This document shows, piece by piece, positions 8,060 through 15,617 of a stretch of DNA of 52,393 nucleotides. Under the pieces are notes generated by a model. It made no database searches, was not told where the DNA came from, and saw only the letters and a program-made list of their open reading frames with translations. This DNA is from CAG-411 sp050875145 (GTDB taxonomy: Bacteria > Bacillota > Clostridia > Lachnospirales > Lachnospiraceae). Each line of letters begins with the position of its first letter. Within the stretch, counting starts at the first letter, position 1. A program made the translations under genes and the position numbers. The DNA lies in NCBI GenBank assembly GCA_050875145.1, contig JBNMLH010000021.1:1-52393 (forward strand), given 5' to 3'.

Positions 8060-8698
8060 TTATTCTTCCTCTTCCATTTCATCAAATTCATCAAACAATT
8101 CAATAATTCTTGATCCATAGATACGATGCATAAATGTAAAAATATGCTCTGTTTCCTTTTGAATCCTTTCCTTTTCTTTTGTTCTTTCCTCTAACAATGC
8201 CTTTGCTTCTGCAATCAGTTCTTTTTGCTCTACCATCTGCTCTTTATTCTGCTTCATTCTTCGATAACAAACACGAAGGCTTTCAATCAAAAGTTCTTCA
8301 TTCAGCTCTTTTATTGTCTCTGGCATCTTCTCATATTCTGCCTCTAAATCCGTAAGCTGAACATTGATGTCTTTTATAAATTCCTGACTTTTCTCTTGCC
8401 TTTTTGCTTCTTTTTCACTTACTTGTGCCGCATTCATAAATTTAATAATACGATCCATCAATTGTTTTTTTGTCTTTTCCGCATTCTCAATGTCTGAATT
8501 GAGTTTCGCCTGATGCACAAATGCCTCTCTCAATTCTTTTTCTAACTTTTTTATCTGTGATGTTTTATAATTATCTGGAAAAATCCGAAGCCAACGTTCG
8601 TCTAAAATCAAGATAGGCGTATCCTCTCCCCGAAATCGTTCCAGAAAGCGTTCTTCTTCTATATCTTCTACTTCATTTTTTTTCCTTCCCTTAAACAT
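8060..8698 (-). CDS. Coiled-coil protein of unknown function in the rex-acpS operon
   Basis: 212 residues with no recognised domain. After a short basic start (MFKGRKKNE) comes a ~25-residue conserved-looking segment (TPILILDERWLRIFPDNYKTSQI), then heptad-rich charged helix from about 55 to 185 and an acidic tail (ELFDEFDEMEEEE). There is no signal peptide or membrane segment, so it is presumably cytoplasmic. It lies 35 bases after rex and one base before acpS, so it is part of the operon. I do not recognise a function; the hydrophobic ILILDERWLRIFP segment suggests a protein-binding patch. Confidence 0.75.
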   Translation of the reverse strand: MFKGRKKNEVEDIEEERFLERFRGEDTPILILDERWLRIFPDNYKTSQIKKLEKELREAFVHQAKLNSDIENAEKTKKQLMDRIIKFMNAAQVSEKEAKRQEKSQEFIKDINVQLTDLEAEYEKMPETIKELNEELLIESLRVCYRRMKQNKEQMVEQKELIAEAKALLEERTKEKERIQKETEHIFTFMHRIYGSRIIELFDEFDEMEEEE

Positions 8699-8733
8699 CC
8701 TACCACCCTCTTTTCTTCTCTTCTGTCCCCACC

Positions 8734-9360
8734 TTATTCCTCTTTTATACTGTATGATAACCGCATCAAACTATCTGCTAGATGCACATTTTCTACCTTC
8801 ACTTCCTCTGGTAAGTGCAAATCAGTCGGTGCAAAATTCCATATTGTACGAGCTCCCCATTTAACTAGCGACGCTGCAAGTTCCGGTGCATGTTCCTTAG
8901 GAATTGTAATTGCTGCGATATCCACAGTGTATTTTTTCATATATGACTCTAACTCTGAAACATCCGAAATCTTTATTCCCCTGATTTCTGTTCCTATCAA
9001 AGATTCTTTCTTATCAAACATCCGCTCTAAAACAAAACCCAACTTTTCAAAATCCGTATAATTTGCAATTGCCTGTCCTAAATTTCCTGCACCAATTACA
9101 ATCATATGATATTTTCTGGTAAGACCCAATATTTTTCCGATCTCTGTATACAAATATTCCACATTATATCCATATCCCTGTTGTCCAAAACCACCAAAAT
9201 TATTTAAGTCCTGTCTAATTTGTGATGCTGTTACCTGCATCCGCTCACTTAGTTCTTTCGACGAAATGCGTTCTACCTGCTTTTCCAATAGTTCTCCTAA
9301 ATTTCTGTAATATTTGGGCAATCGTTTAATAACAGCCATTGATATTTCTTTTTCTGCCAC
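8734..9360 (-). CDS. rex: Redox-sensing transcriptional repressor Rex
   Basis: 208 residues. The N-terminal winged helix (~8-75, including VTASQIRQDLNNFGGFGQQGYGYN) and the C-terminal Rossmann NAD(H)-binding domain (~80-205, with VIGAGNLGQAIANY) are both intact. Rex represses fermentation and respiration genes at low NADH/NAD+ and releases DNA when NADH rises. It heads a minus-strand operon running to the CNNM gene and has a consensus promoter overlapped by a Rex-box-like palindrome (9444-9461), so it probably regulates itself. Confidence 0.96.
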   Translation of the reverse strand: MAEKEISMAVIKRLPKYYRNLGELLEKQVERISSKELSERMQVTASQIRQDLNNFGGFGQQGYGYNVEYLYTEIGKILGLTRKYHMIVIGAGNLGQAIANYTDFEKLGFVLERMFDKKESLIGTEIRGIKISDVSELESYMKKYTVDIAAITIPKEHAPELAASLVKWGARTIWNFAPTDLHLPEEVKVENVHLADSLMRLSYSIKEE

Positions 9361-9432
9361 ATTTTCACCTCCAGATTTTAATTATAACTATTTTCTCTGC
9401 TGTAAAGAAAACGCTTTCTTATGATTAAGAAT

Positions 9433-9461
9433 ATTATATAAAATTGTGAAATCCTTGTCAA
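9433..9461 (-). promoter_or_regulatory. Consensus sigma-A promoter of the rex operon
   Basis: On the minus strand TTGACA (9461-9456) and TATAAT (9438-9433) are both perfect hexamers with a 17-base spacer, about 70 bases upstream of rex. Confidence 0.85.
9444..9461. promoter_or_regulatory. Candidate Rex operator (ROP site)
   Basis: TTGTGAA-ATCC-TTGTCAA (18 bp). One half matches TTGTGAA of the Rex consensus TTGTGAA-N4-TTCACAA exactly; the other differs at two positions. It covers the -35 box and most of the spacer of the rex promoter, the expected place for autorepression. Confidence 0.65.
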
Positions 9462-9519
9462 TGACTGCACTTTATGTCAAAATCTTTCAAACACCTATTT
9501 TGCGTAGTCTACACAAAAT

Positions 9520-9548
9520 TTGACATTCATTTTCATTCCACTTATAAT
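9520..9548 (+). promoter_or_regulatory. Consensus sigma-A promoter of the first ABC-F gene
   Basis: TTGACA (9520-9525), 17-base spacer, TATAAT (9543-9548), 76 bases before the ATG. Both hexamers are perfect, pointing to strong expression. Confidence 0.85.
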
Positions 9549-9624
9549 CAAATATGTTTCACTATAATAGGGAACAAGAAACGGATTATAACAGATAAAG
9601 AAAACAGAAAGGTTGAATATATTT

Positions 9625-11547
9625 ATGATTTTATCTTGTGCAAATATTTCAAAAGCATTTGGAACAGATGTAATTCTTTCCGATGTTTCTTTTCATATAA
9701 ATGAGCGAGAAAAGGTTGCAATTGTCGGACCAAACGGAGCAGGAAAATCTACTTTATTTAAAATAATTATGAACGAACTTGCCCCCGACTCTGGTGAAGT
9801 TGTCTTTGCAAAAGGAACTTCTGTCGGATATTTGGCGCAGCATCAATCGCTTTCCTCCGAACATACTATCTATGATGAATTATTGTCTATGAAGCAAGAC
9901 ATTATTGAATTGGACCACAAAATCAGACAAACGGAACAGGATATGACACATCTAAGTGGAGAAAAGTTAGAAAAGCTTTTAGAAAGCTATGCAGCTATGA
10001 CACACGAATTTGAGCAGAAGAATGGATATGCCTACCGAAGCGAGATTACAGGAGTTCTTAAAGGACTCGGTTTTTCTGAAGAAGATTTTTCAAAGCAGAC
10101 AAGCTCGTTGTCAGGAGGACAAAAAACCAGAGTTTCTCTCGGTAAGCTTCTCCTTTCTAAACCGGATATTATATTATTGGATGAGCCAACTAACCATTTG
10201 GACTTAGATTCTATTGCATGGCTAGAGACCTATTTATTAAATTATGATGGTACTGTTGTAATTGTTGCCCATGATAGATATTTTTTAGACCGTGTGGTTT
10301 CTAAAATTGTAGAAATAGAATCTGGAAAAGCCACTGTTTTTCAGGGAAATTATAGTGATTATGCCACAAAAAAAGCAAGCCTTCGGGATGCAGCTTTAAA
10401 ACAATATTATAATCAGCAACGAGAGATCAAACATCAGGAAGAAGTCATCTCCAAACTAAAATCCTTTAATCGTGAAAAATCAATTAAACGAGCTGAAAGC
10501 CGCGAAAAAATGTTACAAAAAATGGAACGCATCGACAAACCAATCTCCGAAACGAACATGATGAATCTTAGTTTTGAACCTTCTATTACAAGCGGAAACG
10601 ATGTTCTTACCGTAAGAGACCTTTCAAAAAGCTTTGATGGCATACAGTTATTTCATGACATTAATTTTGATATTCGACGTGGAGAACGTGTTTCCATTAT
10701 CGGTCAAAACGGAACTGGTAAAACAACCATTTTAAAAATGATTACCCAACAACTCACCCAAGATACAGGAACAATTAAACTCGGTAGCAATGTAAAAATC
10801 GGTTATTATGATCAGGAACATCAAGTATTAGATTTAAATAAAACTATCTTTGACGAAATACATGATACTTATCCAAATTTAACAGAAACAAAAGTCAGAA
10901 CAACTTTAGCTGCTTTTTTATTTACCAATGATGATGTATTTAAGCTGATTCGAGATATTAGTGGTGGTGAACGAGGAAGAGTCTCACTGGCAAAATTGAT
11001 GTTGTCTGAAGCTAATTTTCTAATTCTTGATGAGCCTACCAACCACTTGGATATGGTTTCAAAGGAATTATTAGAACAAGCTCTCAATAATTACAAGGGC
11101 ACTGTTCTTTATGTATCACATGACCGTTATTTTATTAACCAAACGGCAACACGTATTCTCGAATTAACAAATAAAGAAATTTTTCAATTTATTGGAAACT
11201 ATGATTATTACCTTGATAAAAAAGATTCTATTCATGCTACATCAGATACTTTCACGAAACAGCAAAAAAATATCACAGAAGCTGTTCCATCAAATAATAA
11301 ATTAAACTGGCAACAGCAAAAGGAACAACAAGCACAACAACGTAAACTGGAAAATGAAATCCAAAAAATAGAGGATGAAATTTCCTCTTTGGAAACCAGA
11401 AATGAGGAAGTAGATGAACTGCTTGCGAAAGAAGAAATCTATACAGATGTCAATGAACTTTTAAAATACAATGAGGAAAAGGATTCCATACAGGAACGCT
11501 TAGAACAACTTATGAAAAAATGGGAAGACCTTTCACAACGATTATAA
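9625..11547 (+). CDS. ABC-F family ATPase (YdiF-like)
   Basis: 640 residues with two nucleotide-binding domains and no membrane segment, as in ribosome-associated ABC-F proteins that relieve stalling or protect against antibiotics. NBD1 has Walker A GPNGAGKST (~35-43), signature LSGGQ and Walker B LLDEPTNHLD. A basic P-site-tRNA-interaction linker lies around 245-320. NBD2 has GQNGTGKTT, ISGGERGR and LILDEPTNHLD. A coiled-coil C-terminal domain (~550-640) follows. Order and length match Bacillus YdiF. The ATG at 9625 is preferred; an in-frame TTG at 9613 sits directly against the ribosome binding site. It is monocistronic, with its own promoter and a shared terminator. Whether it confers resistance cannot be judged. 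Confidence 0.9.
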   Translation: MILSCANISKAFGTDVILSDVSFHINEREKVAIVGPNGAGKSTLFKIIMNELAPDSGEVVFAKGTSVGYLAQHQSLSSEHTIYDELLSMKQDIIELDHKIRQTEQDMTHLSGEKLEKLLESYAAMTHEFEQKNGYAYRSEITGVLKGLGFSEEDFSKQTSSLSGGQKTRVSLGKLLLSKPDIILLDEPTNHLDLDSIAWLETYLLNYDGTVVIVAHDRYFLDRVVSKIVEIESGKATVFQGNYSDYATKKASLRDAALKQYYNQQREIKHQEEVISKLKSFNREKSIKRAESREKMLQKMERIDKPISETNMMNLSFEPSITSGNDVLTVRDLSKSFDGIQLFHDINFDIRRGERVSIIGQNGTGKTTILKMITQQLTQDTGTIKLGSNVKIGYYDQEHQVLDLNKTIFDEIHDTYPNLTETKVRTTLAAFLFTNDDVFKLIRDISGGERGRVSLAKLMLSEANFLILDEPTNHLDMVSKELLEQALNNYKGTVLYVSHDRYFINQTATRILELTNKEIFQFIGNYDYYLDKKDSIHATSDTFTKQQKNITEAVPSNNKLNWQQQKEQQAQQRKLENEIQKIEDEISSLETRNEEVDELLAKEEIYTDVNELLKYNEEKDSIQERLEQLMKKWEDLSQRL

Positions 11548-11553
11548 TTTCAA

Positions 11554-11605
11554 AAAACCAGAGAGAACTTATACCGTCAATAAGCTTCTCTCTGGTTTTG
11601 TTTTA
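11554..11605. terminator. Bidirectional terminator between convergent genes
   Basis: Fourteen-base perfect arms AAAACCAGAGAGAA and TTCTCTCTGGTTTT (11554-11567, 11586-11599) with A-rich and T-rich flanks, between the ABC-F gene and the convergent DUF1653 gene, whose stop codon it touches. Confidence 0.85.
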
Positions 11606-12103
11606 CCGAAAACGACTACATTCAAATTTACTTCTTTGTTTCAAGTTTTGCATAATAAAAGTATATTGTGCCTCTACATCATTTTCATCCGATGGTAAAT
11701 CCATCGAAGCGGCAATGTTATTAACCATACGAACATCCAAATATGGCTTTAATTTCTCAAGTAATTCTATTTTTTCGCTACTGCTCTCCGCATCAAGAAA
11801 CTGGAAAAATATAGTTTCAGCCTTACTTTCTTCTTTTTGAAATTTTTCCACTTTTTCTTCTCTACTTTCTACATCCTCCGTCACGTTGTATTCTTCCAGA
11901 TTTTTCCTATCTATTAACGTAAACATACACTGTTCTGCAGAAGTATCAAACAAACTTTCCGAACATACCATCACTTCAAATGTTCCATATAGTTTTTGAA
12001 ACACAACTCGGTTTTCTTTCGTTTCATAATCTTTTGCCAATGCAATAATCTGGCATAATTCTCCACTCTTTTGTTTATATAATTGTCCAATTCTCAATAA
12101 CAT
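11603..12103 (-). CDS. DUF1653-like protein, last gene of the kinase operon
   Basis: 166 residues from MLLRIGQLYKQKSGELCQI. The N-terminal ~60 residues match the DUF1653 pattern (G..Y..KsG...qiialAkd.ET.e..VvfQ.LYG.fEVm). A charged middle (~75-105) and a helical tail follow. The open frame extends to 12163, but the start at 12103 lies just after the upstream stop and has GAGGAAGGGA before it. Function is unknown. It follows the membrane protein gene by four bases, so it belongs with the kinase. Confidence 0.65.
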   Translation of the reverse strand: MLLRIGQLYKQKSGELCQIIALAKDYETKENRVVFQKLYGTFEVMVCSESLFDTSAEQCMFTLIDRKNLEEYNVTEDVESREEKVEKFQKEESKAETIFFQFLDAESSSEKIELLEKLKPYLDVRMVNNIAASMDLPSDENDVEAQYTFIMQNLKQRSKFECSRFR

Positions 12104-12107
12104 CCTT

Positions 12108-13145
12108 TTATCCCTTCCTCTTTTCTGTATTTTTTCCTCTATATTCCATATAAAATTCCGCATACTCTCTAGAAATCATATTATACTGTACAAGCTGATA
12201 TATAATTTTTTGAAAAACCTCCTGCTTTTCTTCATGTTCCGCCAGAGCAGAAAGCAACTCCCGTATTCTTGCATTATATTCATCCTGTGTATATGCTCCC
12301 TCTTTTAAAAGCAGATTTTCTTTGTATATATCTTCAAAATAACCACCAAATCTTTTTCTGTCAATCTGTTTGTCTGTCAGTTCTAACCGACACCCCGTTG
12401 CCTTAATAATGCCCCTTGCGGAACAGGTCGTAATATGAATATCTTCCCCAATAATAAAAAGATTTTTCATAAATGTCGTTAATCCGTTTACTGTCTTTTT
12501 ATAGTATTTCGGATACAATTCTCTAAACAGACTGCCCAAAAACATAGAATCCTTTACCTTTTTATATTCTTCCATGTCTGTAATAATAACACCTTTTTCA
12601 TAACGTAATACGCTGGTTTCCTTCCTTGGAACGGTAACTATTCTGGTCTTTTTTTCCATCAAAAGCAAAAACATATAATGCTTATCACTCCAAACATAGG
12701 CAGGACATTTGCTAATCTTATATTTTTCTGATGAATCAATTAACACACGATAATTTTCTTTTTTCGCTTTATATGATACCAAATATTTTTTTATATTTTC
12801 CTCTGTATAACGATTCAGTTCATTCTCCTGTCCATCTTCCATTTCCTGCATTTTTCTTTTCTCTGCATTATCTATCGGCTTAGAACGCTCTCCTTGTTTA
12901 ATGATTGATTTTGCCAATGCATCCTGTTCACTAATTTGTGCATTTACATCCTTAAATACCCCTAATTGAGAATATGCAGTTGAAAATATAAAACCACCAA
13001 ACGCTACATAACCAAATGCCAGACCTGAACCTGCTATACATCCAGCCAAACATCCTATGGATGCCAGCGTCACAAGAACAATTGTCCACAAATAGGCTTT
13101 TGTCTTTGCACTCCCTTTAAACATTGCCCTAATATATTTTTTCAT
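12108..13145 (-). CDS. Membrane protein of unknown function between kinase and DUF1653 genes
   Basis: 345 residues. Two closely spaced hydrophobic helices lie near the N-terminus (~18-60, with Gly/Ala-rich GCIAGSGLAFGYVAFGGF). A ~285-residue soluble part follows: a charged helix (~75-120), then a mixed alpha/beta stretch with TRIVTVPRKET and NLFIIGEDIHITTC. No family was recognised. The C-terminal helix and KNTEKRKG tail are strongly basic. It lies between a Ser/Thr kinase-like gene (66 bases) and a DUF1653 gene (4 bases). A role as kinase partner or substrate is inference from position alone. Confidence 0.7.
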   Translation of the reverse strand: MKKYIRAMFKGSAKTKAYLWTIVLVTLASIGCLAGCIAGSGLAFGYVAFGGFIFSTAYSQLGVFKDVNAQISEQDALAKSIIKQGERSKPIDNAEKRKMQEMEDGQENELNRYTEENIKKYLVSYKAKKENYRVLIDSSEKYKISKCPAYVWSDKHYMFLLLMEKKTRIVTVPRKETSVLRYEKGVIITDMEEYKKVKDSMFLGSLFRELYPKYYKKTVNGLTTFMKNLFIIGEDIHITTCSARGIIKATGCRLELTDKQIDRKRFGGYFEDIYKENLLLKEGAYTQDEYNARIRELLSALAEHEEKQEVFQKIIYQLVQYNMISREYAEFYMEYRGKNTEKRKG

Positions 13146-13211
13146 CCAACAGCCCCCTCTGTCTCGGACTTATGTCATTTGTAATTCTTTCCAAATGCAC
13201 CTTTTTGATGA

Positions 13212-15296
13212 TTATTTGTCCATTTCTTTTAATTCCATTGATGTAATTTGCTTGTCATAGAATGAAAGTAACTGTTCATATGCATTGTTGAACATCTTCT
13301 TCACATTCTTATTTTGAAAACAAGTTAAAGCCGTTCCAATTATAATAAAAAGAATTAATATGGCAAAAATTCCCTTTTTTCTTTTTCCCTCCTCTGGGAA
13401 AAAAGCCATTTTTTGTTCATATGGCTCTTCATCAATACTTTTATCATACTCTACTGTTTTATTCTCTGTCTTTGGCTTATACATCTCACTATCAAAATCA
13501 AAAAATCCACTATATTCATTTTTAGATGCTCTAATTTTTACTTCTGGTTCGCCATCCACTTCTTCTATCATGTTCCTTAACGAAACCTTTTGCGGCATCT
13601 CCTCTAATGGAGCTTCTTTCTGTTTTTCCTCATTTTTCATTTTTAGAACATCTTCAAATACCTCATCCAACTTTTCCGTATTAAAATCACCAGAGTAATC
13701 CGTAAAATTTTTCACAGGTTCCTGTTCTCTATCGTATATGAGCTTTCCATCTGCATTTACTAGCTTTTCTTGCACCTCTTTTTTCGCTTCTATCTCTGCC
13801 TCTTCTAATCTTGTAATAGCGGTCTGAAGTTCCTGTGCAGAACCAGATAAGGTTTCTTCCTCTAAAAGTGATATTTTTTCCTTTTGCGGAACATGATCCG
13901 TATCAATTTTTTCCTCATTCGCCTTTTCTTCTGCAATTCTTCTTCGTTCTTCTTCTGCCTTCTCTCGCAGAATCTCCTTTTGCTTTTCTTTTTCTTTCTG
14001 CTGCTGACTTTCCTCTATCTCTTTCCGTTTTATATCTTCTTCTATTTTTTCCTGTTCTACTTGGCGTTCTATTTCTTCTTTCTGCCTTTTTTGTCTCTCC
14101 CGTTCCTTTTCCTCTGCTTCTTTTCTCTCTTGCTCTAGTTTACGTTTTCTTTCTTCTTGTTTTAATTGTTCGCTCTGTTCCTTTTCCTCTAACTTTCTTT
14201 TTTCCTGTTCCTGTTTTTCTAATTCCTCATGCTGAGCTTCTTTCTCCTGTTTTTTTCTCTCTGCTTCTGCTTTTTCTATTTCCTTCTTTCTAGCACGTTC
14301 TTCTTCCTCTTGTTTTAATCGCAATTCTTCCAGTTTCTTATTTGCCTCAAGCCTTTCTAATTCTTCTTGTCTTTTCTTTTGTGCATCTCTTTCTGCTATA
14401 TATTCAGAAGGCAATTCAAAATCTTTTTCTGTTAAATGATTTAGAGCTTGAAAAAAGGCATCAACCGAAGAAAAGCGTTCTCCCGGTCGATAAGAAATTG
14501 CTTGAAAAACCACCTCTGATAAACGTTCTCCCGCACGAACAGGTTTTGCAAGCTCAGTTTTAAATGTTCGATTAGAAAGTTCCTGAGGCGTTTGCATATC
14601 ATTTAGTAATAAATATAAAATAACTCCTAACGCATATATATCTGTTTCTACCGTATAGTCATACTCCGATAAAATTTCCGGTGCCATATAAGTAACATCT
14701 AGTTTTCTTTGATTTCTTGACTGAAAACCCTCAATTTTTCTGGCTAACGCAAAATCAGCTAACATGCTATGCCCTTTTTCATCTATAAAAATATTTTCAA
14801 TTTTTAAGTCTTTATGTATAATTCCTTCCTGGTGAGCATACTCTAAAATGATTGCAACCTCTTTTACAATCGAAACAATTTGCTCATTTGTTATATGTTC
14901 TTGTTCCTGAATATAATCCTTTAAATTTTGCTTCTTTTCCATAAGCAATATCAAATCATATCCCACATCTTCTTTTCGCTGAAATGCTTCATGTTTCTGA
15001 TAATTCAAAATATTAGGTATATTATTGAGAATACTGACTCGCTCAATCTCTGCCTCTAATACGTCTACTACTTCCGAGAAAAAACCACTCATTGCTTCTT
15101 GGTTTTCTAAAGAAAACTGGCTGACATTTTTTCCATCCGCCTGAAGCTTGGGAACGGATATAACCTTAATTACCGCAGATTTCTTTCCATTATTAACCTG
15201 ATAAACGCTGGATAAATTACCCTCACATATTAATTTCTCCACATGCCATTCATTCCAAAGTGGCTCGTACTCTTGCAATCTCAATATTTCTTCCAT
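13212..15296 (-). CDS. Membrane-anchored Ser/Thr protein kinase-like protein with long charged helix
   Basis: 694 residues from the ATG at 15296 (AAGGG ten bases upstream; a GTG at 15308 is possible). The kinase domain spans ~15-285: loop GNLSSV (26-31), ATP lysine in AVIKV (K44), HKDLKIEN (catalytic D163), DFA in place of DFG (181-183), MAPE (205-207) and DIYALGVILYLLL. A region rich in K/E/R/Q from about 300 to 460 looks like a coiled coil or single alpha-helix. An acidic linker, one membrane helix (~643-660) and a ~35-residue outer tail follow. No PASTA repeats are present, so it is not a PrkC orthologue. The metal-binding Asp is kept, so activity is possible. It is the first gene of a three-gene operon. 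Confidence 0.85.
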   Translation of the reverse strand: MEEILRLQEYEPLWNEWHVEKLICEGNLSSVYQVNNGKKSAVIKVISVPKLQADGKNVSQFSLENQEAMSGFFSEVVDVLEAEIERVSILNNIPNILNYQKHEAFQRKEDVGYDLILLMEKKQNLKDYIQEQEHITNEQIVSIVKEVAIILEYAHQEGIIHKDLKIENIFIDEKGHSMLADFALARKIEGFQSRNQRKLDVTYMAPEILSEYDYTVETDIYALGVILYLLLNDMQTPQELSNRTFKTELAKPVRAGERLSEVVFQAISYRPGERFSSVDAFFQALNHLTEKDFELPSEYIAERDAQKKRQEELERLEANKKLEELRLKQEEEERARKKEIEKAEAERKKQEKEAQHEELEKQEQEKRKLEEKEQSEQLKQEERKRKLEQERKEAEEKERERQKRQKEEIERQVEQEKIEEDIKRKEIEESQQQKEKEKQKEILREKAEEERRRIAEEKANEEKIDTDHVPQKEKISLLEEETLSGSAQELQTAITRLEEAEIEAKKEVQEKLVNADGKLIYDREQEPVKNFTDYSGDFNTEKLDEVFEDVLKMKNEEKQKEAPLEEMPQKVSLRNMIEEVDGEPEVKIRASKNEYSGFFDFDSEMYKPKTENKTVEYDKSIDEEPYEQKMAFFPEEGKRKKGIFAILILFIIIGTALTCFQNKNVKKMFNNAYEQLLSFYDKQITSMELKEMDK

Positions 15297-15406
15297 ATCC
15301 TGTATCACCCTTATCCCATATATTAGCTATTTTTTGCTATCGCATCTCTTTTATTTTCTTCTATATTTTAATTAAAAAGTTACATTTTTCAAAACCTTTT
15401 TTATTT

Positions 15407-15435
15407 ATATTACCACAGTAAAAAAATCAATACAA
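15407..15435 (-). promoter_or_regulatory. Candidate promoter of the kinase operon
   Basis: Minus strand TTGTAT (15435-15430), 17 bases, TAATAT (15412-15407), ~110 bases before the kinase ATG. The rest of the 15297-15617 gap holds the carB terminator and A/T-rich sequence, with no gene that I can see. Confidence 0.5.
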
Positions 15436-15556
15436 CTTTTTCCCGTCTATTCCGCTATATTTCTTGCCTTTTCTTTTATAAATTTAGTAAAATTCACACA
15501 ACTCATTTATAATTTTTATGTACCAGTATAAAATTTTGCTACATTGCTTGTCGAAA

Positions 15557-15593
15557 CAAAAAAGGACCGTTCACAAACTGTGCAACGATCCTT
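15557..15593 (-). terminator. Terminator of carAB
   Basis: Minus-strand hairpin from AAGGATCGTT to AACGGTCCTT with a further CACA/TGTG pairing above a bulge, followed by TTTTTTGTTT. It lies 25 bases after the carB stop. Confidence 0.85.
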
Positions 15594-15617
15594 ATATTCT
15601 ACTTACCAGAATGTAAA

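Noticed and set aside
7646..8113. 155-codon plus-strand open frame across acpS
   Set aside because: Entirely antisense to acpS and the nnr start; no family resemblance.
8059..8118. Longer acpS reading frame starting at 8118
   Set aside because: The extra 20 residues lie in the end of the upstream gene, and the family start MIIGIGTD has the proper ribosome binding site.
13835..14293. 152-codon plus-strand open frame rich in Phe, Leu and Ser inside the kinase gene
   Set aside because: It is the antisense of the K/E-rich helix; the F/L/S composition mirrors the AAA/GAA codons. No ribosome binding site or domain.
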